Positions 17,894 to 27,652 are shown, counted from the first letter of the stretch. The stretch is 58,195 nucleotides of DNA from Patescibacteria group bacterium (GCA_018902845.1 JAHIPV010000022.1:1-58195), one strand, 5' to 3'. Notes: generated by a model not told the origin, from the letters alone. Made by a program: numbers and translations.

Positions 17894-17962
17894 ACGTAAT
17901 AAATTGTAGAACAATTTAAACGTGGTAGAGACGTTTAAATTTGAAAGTCAAATTTATTACGT
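17894..17962. repeat. Nested inverted repeat directly upstream of tRNA-His
   Basis: acgtaataaatt (17894-17905)/aatttattacgt (17951-17962) enclosing aatttaaacgt (17913-17923)/acgtttaaatt (17931-17941). Confidence 0.8.
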
Positions 17963-18060
17963 CTCACCATTTTGATTTTTAATTTACAAATCTCAATTTC
18001 TAAAAAAAACTAAATTTCTAATTTAATTTTAAACTAATAAATTTTAAACGCTCGTTTTAC

Positions 18061-18095
18061 TCGCTAGATCCTTCGGCTACGCTCAGGATGACGGT
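18061..18095. repeat. Interspersed repeat fragment (GATCCTTCGGCTACGCTCAGGATGACGG)
   Basis: Near-identical to elements at 42641, 50574 and others. Confidence 0.85.
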
Positions 18096-18104
18096 GGGTG
18101 AAAC

Positions 18105-18134
18105 TAAAAAAATCCCGCTTGGCGGGATTGAATT
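18105..18134 (-). terminator. Rho-independent terminator (possibly bidirectional)
   Basis: AATCCCGC-ttg-GCGGGATT hairpin flanked by A-run and T-run. Confidence 0.8.
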
Positions 18135-18253
18135 TTTTGACAAGCAAAGACCCGCCGGATTAAACAGGGCGGTGATGATGGCTTAGTTTGCTTTTGTTTG
18201 TCATCTTGGGTGAGTATATATAATTAGTTAGCAAAAAGCAAATGAAGGAAAAT

Positions 18254-18985
18254 TTAGTCTGTAGCAGGTGTTTCGGTAACTGTGGTTTTGGGTTCTGAAA
18301 GAGTTGGGGTTAGATTTAAAAAAACTTTGTAATCTATTAGAGTATAATCGTTGTTGTTTTTTGGGTCTGATTTAAGAATGACGATTATTTTTTGATCTGT
18401 CTTTAGTTCTTCCTGCTTGACTTTTTTTGAATCATATTTTATTTGGAATTGAGAATTCTTGTCTTTTATCGATGTAATTGTAAACACCGGTGAACTTTGG
18501 GAAACATCGGTGATTTTTCCCAGAATTATATGACTGCGCATTTCATCGAGACTATTTTGTGAAATGATAAGTCTTTTTGTATCGAGAACATTGGGTTGAT
18601 CGTTTTGTGAGTAGCCCATTCCCAGAACAATTTGGTCTCCCTTAAGTTTATCAATACTTATTTGATTTCTGTTAAGATCGATAAAAACTGTATCGTCGGT
18701 GCAAGTTAATGTTTTTTCTTGATCGTCGTTTTTGATGGTTATATCATTATCTTCAATTTTTGAAATAGTACCAATCCAAGCTTTTTGAGTTGTTTTTACT
18801 TCAACGATATCTTTTAACTTTTCTTGGACCTTTTCCTGAACGCTTTTGCGAATTTTTTCAATTTCTTCCGAGGTGGTAGATTCGTTTGTGCCACTGACAT
18901 CTTGAGCAAAAATGACACAAGAAACGGGTTTAGTAACTAGAAAGATGCTTAGTATTAATGGAAGAACTAATATTTTTTTGTTCAT
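18254..18985 (-). CDS. Secreted hypothetical, repeated OB/beta-barrel-like segments
   Basis: Signal peptide; WIGTISKIEDNDITIKNDDQEKTLTCTDDTVF; IILGKITDVSQSSPVFTI. Confidence 0.6.
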   Translation of the reverse strand: MNKKILVLPLILSIFLVTKPVSCVIFAQDVSGTNESTTSEEIEKIRKSVQEKVQEKLKDIVEVKTTQKAWIGTISKIEDNDITIKNDDQEKTLTCTDDTVFIDLNRNQISIDKLKGDQIVLGMGYSQNDQPNVLDTKRLIISQNSLDEMRSHIILGKITDVSQSSPVFTITSIKDKNSQFQIKYDSKKVKQEELKTDQKIIVILKSDPKNNNDYTLIDYKVFLNLTPTLSEPKTTVTETPATD

Positions 18986-19431
18986 TAAAATTTAGCGGTA
19001 GAATAAGTAATTATGACTTCTGCATCGACTTGGTTTTCATTTGAATCTATGGAACTTGTTTGAATTAAATTAATACCTCCTTCCAGTTCTATGTTTTGAG
19101 AAAAGTTGCCATCTTTATCGGCGGTTGTAAAAAATGAATCAATGGTGGATTTTATGGCAATAATACTGTTTGGAGTAGTTTTTCCGGAGAGAGTTGTTTT
19201 TCCTTTGTTGGTGACAGATTCGTTTTCTGGATTGTTTATATCAAGAAAGTGAGTGCTTTTTGGGGTGGGAGTGTTGTTGGATTGTGATATGGCTGGAGAT
19301 GTTTGGTTTGTTGCAGGGGTGGGGCGAACTGTGTCTTTGTTTGTTTTGTTTTTGAAATTCCAGATTCCCCCCGTAACGGCAAAACCTATGACACTCCCAA
19401 GCAAGATGGCTAGTAGTAACTCTTTTAGCAT
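18985..19431 (-). CDS. Membrane-anchored protein with bacterial Ig-like domain
   Basis: N-terminal TM; NESVTNKGKTTLSGKTTPNSIIAIKS...ADKDGNFSQNIELEGGINLIQTSSIDSN, Ig-like pattern. Confidence 0.65.
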   Translation of the reverse strand: MLKELLLAILLGSVIGFAVTGGIWNFKNKTNKDTVRPTPATNQTSPAISQSNNTPTPKSTHFLDINNPENESVTNKGKTTLSGKTTPNSIIAIKSTIDSFFTTADKDGNFSQNIELEGGINLIQTSSIDSNENQVDAEVIITYSTAKF

Positions 19432-19486
19432 ATGTAAGGTACATGATATCATGATATGAGTGTAATTAGAAATTTGTTTTGTATGT

Positions 19487-20050
19487 ATGGAAATAAAATA
19501 TTTAAAAAATAAAGTGTTTGTGTTAAAAAGTAAAAAAGGAAAGGTTTTATTGAAACCCGCTGGATTGAATGATGTGGGTGAGTTTAAAAACGGAATAGTT
19601 GTAGGGGGGGATCAGTTTTTGGCTAACGAAGAAAATTTATTTATTTGTGGACCCGGTGAATATGAGAGAAATGGAAATGAGGTGGTGGGGATTAAATGTG
19701 GAGATGGAGTTGTTTATTTGATTAGTCTTGACGGAATTAATGTTTGTTATTTTGAAGGAATAAAAGAGGCTTTGGCTGAAAGGGAGATTAACAGAATTGC
19801 TGATTTGGATGTAGATGTATTATTGTTTTCTTTGGCTGATGGAGATTTGAAATATATTAAGAAGTTGTTGGAATGGGCAAGAAAATGGGGAATTAGTTAT
19901 TTAGTGCCGATGGGTTATGAAAATGATGATGGTGCGTTAGAAAGTTTTTTGGATTTGTTGGATGTAGAGGGAAAAAGTAAGGAAGAAAGTTTGAAAATAG
20001 GGAGTAGAATTGAGTTGCCTGATGGAATGGAAGTGGTGGTGCTAGAATAG
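19487..20050 (+). CDS. Degenerate metallo-beta-lactamase-fold-like hypothetical
   Basis: GPGEYERNGNEVVGIKCGDGVVYLISLDGINVCYFEG resembles UlaG/YtkL-type proteins, but the HxHxDH site is not seen. Confidence 0.45.
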   Translation: MEIKYLKNKVFVLKSKKGKVLLKPAGLNDVGEFKNGIVVGGDQFLANEENLFICGPGEYERNGNEVVGIKCGDGVVYLISLDGINVCYFEGIKEALAEREINRIADLDVDVLLFSLADGDLKYIKKLLEWARKWGISYLVPMGYENDDGALESFLDLLDVEGKSKEESLKIGSRIELPDGMEVVVLE

Positions 20051-20053
20051 GTT

Positions 20054-21370
20054 ATGGTAGATAAGTTGAGAGTGCCACCGAATTCTAAAGAAGTGGAATT
20101 GTCTGTTTTGGGGTCTATTTTGATTGATAATGATGCGATTTTATTGGTATCTGATTTTTTAAAACCAGAACATTTTTATGATTCGAGGCATTCTGATATA
20201 TACGAGGCGATGTTGGGATTATATGAAGACAGGTCGCCGATTGATATTGTAACTGTATCGGAAAAATTAAGAGAGAGGAAAATATTATCGAAGATTGGAG
20301 GAAAAGCATTTTTGACAAAATTGGCCAATGATGTTCCAACGGCGGCAAATGTGGAAAGTTACGGAAAAATTATTAAGTCCCTGTCGGCCAAAAGGGAACT
20401 TATTTCTACGGCGGCAAGAATAAGCGAAAAAGCCTTTGACGAGACTATTGGATCTGAAGAAATGCTTGATATGGCAGAACAAGAGATTTTTACTTTGAGT
20501 AAAAGTCATCTTAGAAACGATCCCCATTCTATAAGAGATATATTAACTGCCAGTTTCGATAGATTGGATGAGTTGCAAAAGTTGGGAAGCGGGCTTAGGG
20601 GAGTTCCTTGTGGTTTTAGTGTTTTGGATAAAATGTTGGCTGGAATGCAAGATAGTAATTTGTTGATATTGGCGGCTAGACCTGGTGTTGGAAAAACTGC
20701 TTTTGGGTTAAACGTTGCTAGACACGTGTCGGTAGAGGAGAAGATTCCAACTTGTATATTTTCCCTAGAGATGAGTAAAGAAGAGTTGGTGGATAGACTA
20801 CTGGTAAGGCAGGGTTTGATAGACGCTTGGAAATTAAAAACCGGCCAATTAAACGATCATGATTTTAATTCTTTATCGGAAGCTATGGGTATTTTGGCAG
20901 AGGCTCCCTTGTATATAGACGATACACCTGGTTTGACTGTAACAGAAATTAGAACGAGGGCTAGGAGGTTACAGGCGGAAAAAAATATTAAGTTTATTTT
21001 TGTTGATTATTTGCAACTAATGCATGGTTTTAGTAGAGATAATCGTGTGCAAGAAGTGTCGGAGATTTCACAGGGTTTAAAAAATTTAGCCAGAGAGTTG
21101 AAAGTACCTATATTGGCAGCGGCACAGCTTAGCAGGGCTATGGAAGCAAGAGGAGGGAGGCCCAGGTTGTCCGATTTAAGGGAATCTGGAAGTATTGAAC
21201 AGGATGCTGATGTAGTTATGTTTTTGCATCGGGATGATGAAGAAATTAGAGAGAAGGTGATGTGTACTATTTCCAAACATAGAAATGGGGCAGTGGGGGA
21301 GACGAGTTTGTATTTTAATGGTAAACAGGTAAGTTTTTTTGATATGGAAAAGCAGACGATAGAGGATTAG
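20054..21370 (+). CDS. dnaB: Replicative DNA helicase DnaB
   Basis: PPNSKEVELSVLGSILID, LILAARPGVGKTAFGLNVARHVS, IFVDYLQLMHG, REVSEISQGLKNLARELKVPILAAAQLSR-type motif. Confidence 0.96.
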   Translation: MVDKLRVPPNSKEVELSVLGSILIDNDAILLVSDFLKPEHFYDSRHSDIYEAMLGLYEDRSPIDIVTVSEKLRERKILSKIGGKAFLTKLANDVPTAANVESYGKIIKSLSAKRELISTAARISEKAFDETIGSEEMLDMAEQEIFTLSKSHLRNDPHSIRDILTASFDRLDELQKLGSGLRGVPCGFSVLDKMLAGMQDSNLLILAARPGVGKTAFGLNVARHVSVEEKIPTCIFSLEMSKEELVDRLLVRQGLIDAWKLKTGQLNDHDFNSLSEAMGILAEAPLYIDDTPGLTVTEIRTRARRLQAEKNIKFIFVDYLQLMHGFSRDNRVQEVSEISQGLKNLARELKVPILAAAQLSRAMEARGGRPRLSDLRESGSIEQDADVVMFLHRDDEEIREKVMCTISKHRNGAVGETSLYFNGKQVSFFDMEKQTIED

Positions 21371-21455
21371 TGCCGAGGGAGGGAATCGAACCCTCACGAA
21401 CATAATGTTCATAGGTTTTTGAGACCTACGCGTATACCAATTCCGCCACCTCGGC
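21371..21455 (-). tRNA. tRNA-Leu (anticodon CAA), long variable arm, CCA not encoded
   Basis: GCCGAGG...TAGGT CTCAAAA ACCTA...GAACATTATGTTC...GAGGG TTCGATT CCCTC CCTCGGC A. Confidence 0.92.
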
Positions 21456-21523
21456 AAAAAATTGTTTTTGAAGTATAATTATTATCTCATTTGGTGATAT
21501 TGCTTTAAAGTAGCTGGTAAAAT

Positions 21524-22210
21524 ATGACAGTGATTATGTTGAGTTTGTTATTAAAAATAATAATAATGTTTTTGTTTTTGTATTTGGTTTGGAGGAATTT
21601 GAAAGACGATTATGATGAGATGAAGATTGTTGAGTTTTCTTGGTTATGTGTATTGTTTTTCTTTTTTGGTGGCAGGATGTTTTATGGGTTTTTGAATTGG
21701 GGTGTGTGGAATGAGAGTATTTTGGATTGGTTTTCTTTTATTAAGAATCCCGGTTTTAGCTACATTGGGTCTTATTTCTTTGTGTTGTTGGGTGTATTTG
21801 TTTTTTGTTGGCGAGTTGGTTGGAAAGTTTGGAATGTGTTAGAGGATATTACTCCAACGGTAATTTTTTGTTTTTTTCTGTTTTTGTTGGTTAACTGTAT
21901 TTTTGGGTTTAACAAAGAGGAGTTTTATTATTTATTGATTTTGTTGTTAACCTTTATGTTGACTTTGTTTTGGGGGAGCAAGTATAGGTCGTTTTATTGG
22001 TATAAGAGTGGAAAAAAGGGGTTTTTGTTTCTCTTTTCCAATATGCTTACTTCTTTGCTGTTTTTGTTTTTGGTTATTTTAGGTTTGTTTCCAAGTAAAT
22101 TGCTAATTCTAGGTTTAGTTTTTTTCTTGATTTCTTTGCTTGGTTTGTTTATTCTTGGGGATGTTGCAGGAAGCTTATTAGTTTTGAAGAAAAAGGAAGA
22201 TGGGAAATAA
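21524..22210 (+). CDS. Polytopic membrane protein, possibly divergent prolipoprotein diacylglyceryl transferase-like
   Basis: Multiple TMs; GGRMFYGFLNWG...PGFSYIGSYF; near lspA. Weak. Confidence 0.35.
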   Translation: MTVIMLSLLLKIIIMFLFLYLVWRNLKDDYDEMKIVEFSWLCVLFFFFGGRMFYGFLNWGVWNESILDWFSFIKNPGFSYIGSYFFVLLGVFVFCWRVGWKVWNVLEDITPTVIFCFFLFLLVNCIFGFNKEEFYYLLILLLTFMLTLFWGSKYRSFYWYKSGKKGFLFLFSNMLTSLLFLFLVILGLFPSKLLILGLVFFLISLLGLFILGDVAGSLLVLKKKEDGK

Positions 22211-22595
22211 AAGGAAAAATAAAAAAAATAGGTTGGATATAGTCAAATTTCCTGTTGTTTTGTTATCACCGATTAAGAAATTTTTGGAAAAGGAGATTGA
22301 AAAGCTAAGAAAGAGAAAGGATGAAATGGAAAAGGATGATCCTTTTAGAGACGAAAGTAGAACTTCTAACAATTCACTGGAAGAGGACCTTGACGAGCAA
22401 TTGGGTCATTTTGAATCTGAAGTAAAGGTCAAGTTTTTGTTAAAGCAAATGATTCAATTTAGAAAAGCCTTGAGTAGGTTGAGAATAGGTAAATATGGCA
22501 TATGTGAAGGATGCGCCAAAATGATAGATACAGATCGTTTGGCTATTAAACCGGAGGCGACGTTTTGTATCAAGTGTGAAAAAGAAAGGATGTAA
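22200..22595 (+). CDS. TraR/DksA-type zinc finger protein
   Basis: LRIGKYGICEGCAKMIDTDRLAIKPEATFCIKCEKERM. Confidence 0.85.
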   Translation: MGNKRKNKKNRLDIVKFPVVLLSPIKKFLEKEIEKLRKRKDEMEKDDPFRDESRTSNNSLEEDLDEQLGHFESEVKVKFLLKQMIQFRKALSRLRIGKYGICEGCAKMIDTDRLAIKPEATFCIKCEKERM

Positions 22596-22980
22596 ATTGG
22601 ATATTTTTTCCAGAGGTGGATTGTTCTGGCTTGTGTTTGGTTTTTTGTTTTTTGCTGTACACGAGTTTTTAGCTGTTTATTTGGATGTTACCAAAAACAG
22701 TGGTGTTAGTTTTGGGATTGGGGGAGAAAAAGGACTAATTATTTCTTTGTGTTTTGTGATTTTTTTTGTTGGTTTCTATAAAAAAAATGGAAGTAAGGGG
22801 TTGGAGTTAGTTTTGGTTGGGGCTACCATTAACTTGTTGGATCGATTGCGATTTTCTTTTGTCAGAGATTATTGGAATTTGGGCAATATGGGGATCTATA
22901 ATAATATAGCCGATTGGTTGATTTTTGCTGGTTTGTTATATTTTGTGTATGAAAGATATGGAAATAATTTACGAAGATAA
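22576..22980 (+). CDS. lspA: Signal peptidase II
   Basis: TKNSGVSFGI, GATINLLDRLRFSFVRDYW, YNNIADWLI. Confidence 0.88.
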   Translation: MKKKGCKLDIFSRGGLFWLVFGFLFFAVHEFLAVYLDVTKNSGVSFGIGGEKGLIISLCFVIFFVGFYKKNGSKGLELVLVGATINLLDRLRFSFVRDYWNLGNMGIYNNIADWLIFAGLLYFVYERYGNNLRR

Positions 22981-23638
22981 AAATTTGTTGGTTTTAAATA
23001 AAAGTAGGGGTGTAGTGTCTACTAGGGATAGGGAAAATGAAAAGAATCCGACAGTCGAGGATTGGTTGAGACAAAATTTTGATTGGAGCAAGAAGTTAAA
23101 CAGAGGTGGTGTGGTCCATAGGCTTGATAAGAATACTTCTGGAATATTGCTCGTGGCTAAAAATAAAAATGTTTTGGCAAATCTTAAAATGCAGTTTAAG
23201 GGTAGAGAGATTGAAAAAAGATATATTGCTTTAATAGAAGGAGATTTGCCTTTTGAGGGTGAGATTTTTGCTCCTATAGAAAGAAGCACCTATGTTTTTG
23301 CAAAGTGGGCGGTGGGAGTGAATGGTAAGGAAGCGTGGACAAGGTTTAGATTATTGGGAAGCTATGAGAAAGATAAGAAAAAATATAGTTTGATTGAAGT
23401 TAATTTAAAAACAGGCAGAACACATCAAATCAGGGTTCATTTTAGTTATTTGGGATGGCCTTTGGTAGGGGATAAATTGTATGGTGGTAGCCTGGAATTG
23501 TTAGACAGACCCTTTTTGCACGCTTTTTATATAGCATTTAGGCATCCGACTAGTAACAAATTTGTTAAATTTAGATTAGAAATGGCTGAGGAGTTGAAAA
23601 ATTTATTAAAAAAATTAAAGGTTAAAAGTGAAAAATAA
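22958..23638 (+). CDS. RluA-family pseudouridine synthase
   Basis: VVHRLDKNTSGILLVAKN, LKTGRTHQIRVHFSYLGWPLVGDKLYGG. Confidence 0.93.
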   Translation: MEIIYEDKNLLVLNKSRGVVSTRDRENEKNPTVEDWLRQNFDWSKKLNRGGVVHRLDKNTSGILLVAKNKNVLANLKMQFKGREIEKRYIALIEGDLPFEGEIFAPIERSTYVFAKWAVGVNGKEAWTRFRLLGSYEKDKKKYSLIEVNLKTGRTHQIRVHFSYLGWPLVGDKLYGGSLELLDRPFLHAFYIAFRHPTSNKFVKFRLEMAEELKNLLKKLKVKSEK

Positions 23639-23639
23639 T

Positions 23640-23745
23640 TCTGTCATTCTGAACGAAGTGAAGAATCTAGGCACAAAGTGCTGTTTGTTGTAAACGCTAA
23701 CGCTAGATCCTTCTCCGCCAACTGGCGGATCAGGATGACAAAGTA
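23640..23745. repeat. Two interspersed repeat fragments in opposite orientations
   Basis: tgtcattctgaacgaagtgaagaatct and gctagatccttctccgccaactggcggatcaggatgac. Confidence 0.8.
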
Positions 23746-23753
23746 ACAGAAGG

Positions 23754-24590
23754 ATGAAATACAGAAAGAAAAGGATATTTATTATTCTGTTTGTATTGTT
23801 GGTGATGGCATTTGGATGGTTCTGCAAGAATAGAAAGAGCTTGTGGAATGGGAGAGATGATTTTAGGTTTACGGTGTTATCTGATAATGGGATTGCTTTG
23901 GTATCTGTGTCGGTGGATAGAAGGATGCTTAACGTGCTTAAGCTCGATCCAGAACTGCCTTTGTGGGTTCCTGGTGGTTATGGTTGGTATCAGTCAGCTA
24001 AAATAGTGAGACTGCTTAAACAGGAAGGGAAAATGGATCTTTTGAACGATGTTTTTTTTTATAACTTTGGATTTTTTGGCAGAAAAAATATTCTTGTTGA
24101 TAAAATTGATGATTGGGGCGATTGGCTGGTTATGTGGAAAAATTTTGGATTATTTAATATGCTTAGTTTGAGAATGAAATACGATGGATTTTTGGTCAAA
24201 GAAGAAATTGCCGAGGGTCAAGATTTTGAGATATTTCCTTGGGATAAGGTGTTGAGTCGTGATTTTGCTGATAACAGATTATTGTCTAGTGATATGAGGA
24301 TTTCGATAATCAACAAGAGTGGAGAAAATGGTTTGGCTGGTTTTTTGGCAAGAAGATTGAATTGGATGGGTTATTTGGTTTTAGGGGTGGAAACAGGTTT
24401 GGATTTACAAGATAAATGTTTTTTGAAACATGGGGCTATTGATGTGAATATGGTTTACGTTAATTTGCTGAGAAAATTTTTTCCCACTTGTCAGCTTGTT
24501 TATAGTAATTTTTTGGATGAATCGGAATTTGAGCTTGAAGTAGGAAAAGATTTCTCTGAATTGATAGAATATGAGAGTTATGAAAAATAA
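23754..24590 (+). CDS. Membrane-anchored protein with LytR C-terminal-like domain
   Basis: N-terminal TM; MRISIINKSGENGLAGFLARRLNWMGYLVLGVE matches the LytR_C-like pattern. Confidence 0.55.
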   Translation: MKYRKKRIFIILFVLLVMAFGWFCKNRKSLWNGRDDFRFTVLSDNGIALVSVSVDRRMLNVLKLDPELPLWVPGGYGWYQSAKIVRLLKQEGKMDLLNDVFFYNFGFFGRKNILVDKIDDWGDWLVMWKNFGLFNMLSLRMKYDGFLVKEEIAEGQDFEIFPWDKVLSRDFADNRLLSSDMRISIINKSGENGLAGFLARRLNWMGYLVLGVETGLDLQDKCFLKHGAIDVNMVYVNLLRKFFPTCQLVYSNFLDESEFELEVGKDFSELIEYESYEK

Positions 24591-24601
24591 TATAAGTTTT
24601 T

Positions 24602-25306
24602 ATGTCAGGTCATTCTAAGTGGGCAAACATAAGAGTTAGAAAGGGAATAGAGGATAAAAAAAGAAGTGCTATTTTTACCAGAATGGCGAAGGTGATTTTG
24701 GTTGCCGTACGACAAGGTGGCAATAATACCGACTCGAGGAGTAATCCTTATCTTAGAATTGCCCTAGATAGGGCTAAAAAAGTTAATATGCCAAAAAGTA
24801 ATATTGTTAGGCTTTTGGAAAATTTCGAGAATCGCAAGTCGGATTTGAAAACTTTTTTTCTTGAAGGTTATGGACCTTTTGGAGTACCGGTGGTAGTTGA
24901 AGTGGAGACTGATAACAGGATAAGAGTTTTGGCAGAGGTTAAGTTTATTTTTAAATCTAACGATGGTAATTTGGGAGAGAGTGGCTCGGTTTTATATTTG
25001 TTTGACAAAATAGGGGAGATAGAAGTGGTGAATTTAACTGAGAAGAAAAAATTGGAATTGATAGATTTAGGTGTAATTGATTTTTATAAAAATTTGGTTG
25101 TGGTTAATTATGTGGATTTATCTGATTTGGTTGAGAAAATGGAAAAAAGGGGTTGGGAGATTGTAAGATATGGAATAGGAATGAAATGTAAAAGTCCAAT
25201 GATTTTAGAGGATGAGAATAAGTTAAATAAACTATTAGATTTGAGGCAGGAATTAGAGGAAAACGAAGATGTGGTTAATGTATTTATGGGGATAAAAAAT
25301 GAATAA
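24602..25306 (+). CDS. yebC: YebC/PmpR family protein
   Basis: MSGHSKWANIRVRKGIEDKKRSAIFTRMAKVI. Confidence 0.95.
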   Translation: MSGHSKWANIRVRKGIEDKKRSAIFTRMAKVILVAVRQGGNNTDSRSNPYLRIALDRAKKVNMPKSNIVRLLENFENRKSDLKTFFLEGYGPFGVPVVVEVETDNRIRVLAEVKFIFKSNDGNLGESGSVLYLFDKIGEIEVVNLTEKKKLELIDLGVIDFYKNLVVVNYVDLSDLVEKMEKRGWEIVRYGIGMKCKSPMILEDENKLNKLLDLRQELEENEDVVNVFMGIKNE

Positions 25307-26081
25307 AAAAACAAGGTTTTTTCTTTCTTCCTTTTTTTTAAGTGTTTTGTTTTTTGTGGTTTTGAGTTTGCCTTATAACTGGCATTATTTTGGTGTGGCC
25401 TTACTTTCTATATTGACAATTTTTGTTTATTGGTTATCTTTGAAAGTTTGGAGTTATAAGAGTTGGAGATTGAGATGGATGATGGTTTTATTGCCGGCTG
25501 GTTTTGTAATTGGTTTAAGTTTATTTTTGGGTTTATTATCACTTTCTTTATTTTCTAGGGTATTTTTGGTTTTATTTTTTGGTTTTATTCTTAATACAAT
25601 ATTTTTGGTAGAAAATATTTTTTTGGTTGCCATTGGGTACAAAACAGTGCCTCTTTACAGAACTGCCTATACTGTTAGCTTGGTATTGGTGTTACTGACC
25701 GCCTTTTTCCTGTTTGATAGTATTTTGTCTTTTAGGATGAGTTATTATTTGAACGCTTTTTTTGTTTCTTTGGTGTCTTGTATTTTGTATGCATATCAGT
25801 TTTGGGTAATAACTATTGAATTACCAGATGATGGGAAAAATAAGAGTTTGGCTTATGTGTGGATTCCGGCTTTGCTGATGGGGGAATTAGCATTGATATT
25901 TTCGTTTTGGCCTGTGGGAATATTTAAAGGGTCAATATATTTGGTGTCTTTTATTTATATTGTTTTTGGCTTGTTACAAGCAGAGATAAGGGGAAGATTG
26001 TTTAAAAAAACATGGATGGGGTTGGCTTGGGTATTTGTAGCTTTGGTATTGGGAATGTTAGTGGTGACGAAGTGGGGATAA
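25299..26081 (+). CDS. Polytopic membrane hypothetical
   Basis: About 7-8 hydrophobic segments; overlaps yebC end. Confidence 0.6.
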   Translation: MNKKTRFFLSSFFLSVLFFVVLSLPYNWHYFGVALLSILTIFVYWLSLKVWSYKSWRLRWMMVLLPAGFVIGLSLFLGLLSLSLFSRVFLVLFFGFILNTIFLVENIFLVAIGYKTVPLYRTAYTVSLVLVLLTAFFLFDSILSFRMSYYLNAFFVSLVSCILYAYQFWVITIELPDDGKNKSLAYVWIPALLMGELALIFSFWPVGIFKGSIYLVSFIYIVFGLLQAEIRGRLFKKTWMGLAWVFVALVLGMLVVTKWG

Positions 26082-26121
26082 AGTGTTGACGAATGTGTAT
26101 ATGAGAGTGTATAATGTTTTT

Positions 26122-26436
26122 ATGATGAATATACAACAATTTAATCCAAAAATGGTTTCTATTACGATGTTGCGTAGAGACATGAAGGTTTTAGAAGATG
26201 TATTGGCCAAGGAAGAAGAGGCTTGGGTAATGCGCAATCAAAGTGTTTTGTTTGTAGCGTTAACTCCAGAAAAATATAAAAGAGTACAGTCTGGTTTTGG
26301 TACCATGAAAAGCTTAGAAGAGGCTATTGATTCTATAGATAAGTTGCGCAAAGGTAAAAAGAGTTTTAAGGGTTCTCCTGTTTCTGGTTATGTTTCTAAA
26401 ATGAGGGATGAAAGAGTAGGGAAATGGAAAAAATAG
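26122..26436 (+). CDS. Antitoxin-like (Phd/VapB role)
   Basis: MVSITMLRRDMKVLEDVLAKEEEAWVMRNQSVLFVALTPEKY; overlaps PIN gene. Confidence 0.65.
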   Translation: MMNIQQFNPKMVSITMLRRDMKVLEDVLAKEEEAWVMRNQSVLFVALTPEKYKRVQSGFGTMKSLEEAIDSIDKLRKGKKSFKGSPVSGYVSKMRDERVGKWKK

Positions 26437-26837
26437 TAATTGATACTTCTGTTGTGGTCAAGTGGTTTGTTGAAGAGGATGATTTTTTGAGTGCAAGGGA
26501 TTTGTTGGATAGATATAAAAAAGGAAAAGTTGCTTTTGTTGTTCCTAGAATTTTGTTTTTAGAGTTAATTAATGCTTTATTTTTTGGAGTAGGTAAGTAT
26601 AGAAGAGATGAATTAAAAGCTGCGTTGCTTAGCTTTGTTGCTTTGCGGTGTGAAATTGTAGACATGGATATTGATTTGTTTTTTGTTGTATCTGAGTTAA
26701 TGAATAAGTTTGAAATTGCGGCTTACGATGCGTTGTTTATTGCTTTGGCTAAAAGAAAAAATATATATTTGATAAGCGCTGACAAAAAACACCACAAAAA
26801 AGAGTTTTATAAAAAAATAAAATATTTGGGAGAGTAA
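26424..26837 (+). CDS. PIN-domain toxin (VapC-like)
   Basis: IVIDTSVVVKWFVEEDD...LELINALFFG...AAYDALFIALAKRKNIYLISAD. Confidence 0.88.
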   Translation: MEKIVIDTSVVVKWFVEEDDFLSARDLLDRYKKGKVAFVVPRILFLELINALFFGVGKYRRDELKAALLSFVALRCEIVDMDIDLFFVVSELMNKFEIAAYDALFIALAKRKNIYLISADKKHHKKEFYKKIKYLGE

Positions 26838-27492
26838 GAGAAGGGGAGGAGGATCATTAATTTTCAATTTTCAAAATCCAATTTTCAATTTTTTCAAATA
26901 AAGATTAAAAAGTTGAGATATTTTTGTTTGAATTTGAGGCTAGGGAAGTTAAAAAAACCGTTGGATAGGCAAAAATAGGGAAGTGGGGTGAATAATGTCT
27001 TATAATATACTGTCCTATAACAATAGAGTAGTTTTCACGAAATGTCCTATAATTTTTCACAGTTGATATATTTTGATATAACTTAGCCTTGAGAATGGAA
27101 AAATCAGGTATACTTGATATAGGATGATATAGTTGTTGTGGAAAAGCAGGAGTGGGGTGGAAGTGATAGGCTCCGCTATTGCGGGGAAGCATCAAATCAC
27201 AAATTACAAATCACAAAAGAAAGAGATTCTTCGACAAGCTCAGAATGACGGAAAGTTCAGAATGGCAAGGTTGTTGTTGATAGTGCTCCTCTGAGGGATA
27301 GACACTAGAATTTTATATGTCGTACAATGTATCTTTTGCGACTATGGTTGAGATGATGAAGCAGAGGATACACTTTGCGTAAATCACAAATTACAAATCA
27401 CAATTTCCAAAATCAATTTAAAACTTATTAAATTCAGAATGATGAAAATTTAGGTTTGGTTCTCTGTTTGTAGTTTTTGTTTGAAAAATTGA

Positions 27493-27578
27493 TTTTAGCC
27501 TTAAAATAACTTCTCCGGGCTTTTGAAAAGTTGATTTTTGAGAGAAGTAGTTAAAAAATACGGTAATTAAGGCTAAAA
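27493..27578. repeat. Nested inverted repeat upstream of xer gene
   Basis: ttttagccttaa (27493-27504)/ttaaggctaaaa (27567-27578) enclosing acttctc (27509-27515)/gagaagt (27542-27548). Confidence 0.7.
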
Positions 27579-27652
27579 ATATTTGTGACTTCCTTAGCGG
27601 TCCTAGAAACGATTTTTAATAAGTTGGTGATGATTAATGATATGATAAAAAC

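Noticed and set aside
27180-27420. Repeated caaatcacaaattacaaatcac units considered as a CRISPR array
   Set aside because: Units are irregularly spaced, short and AT-rich, and related words occur in many other spacers; no cas genes in the window.
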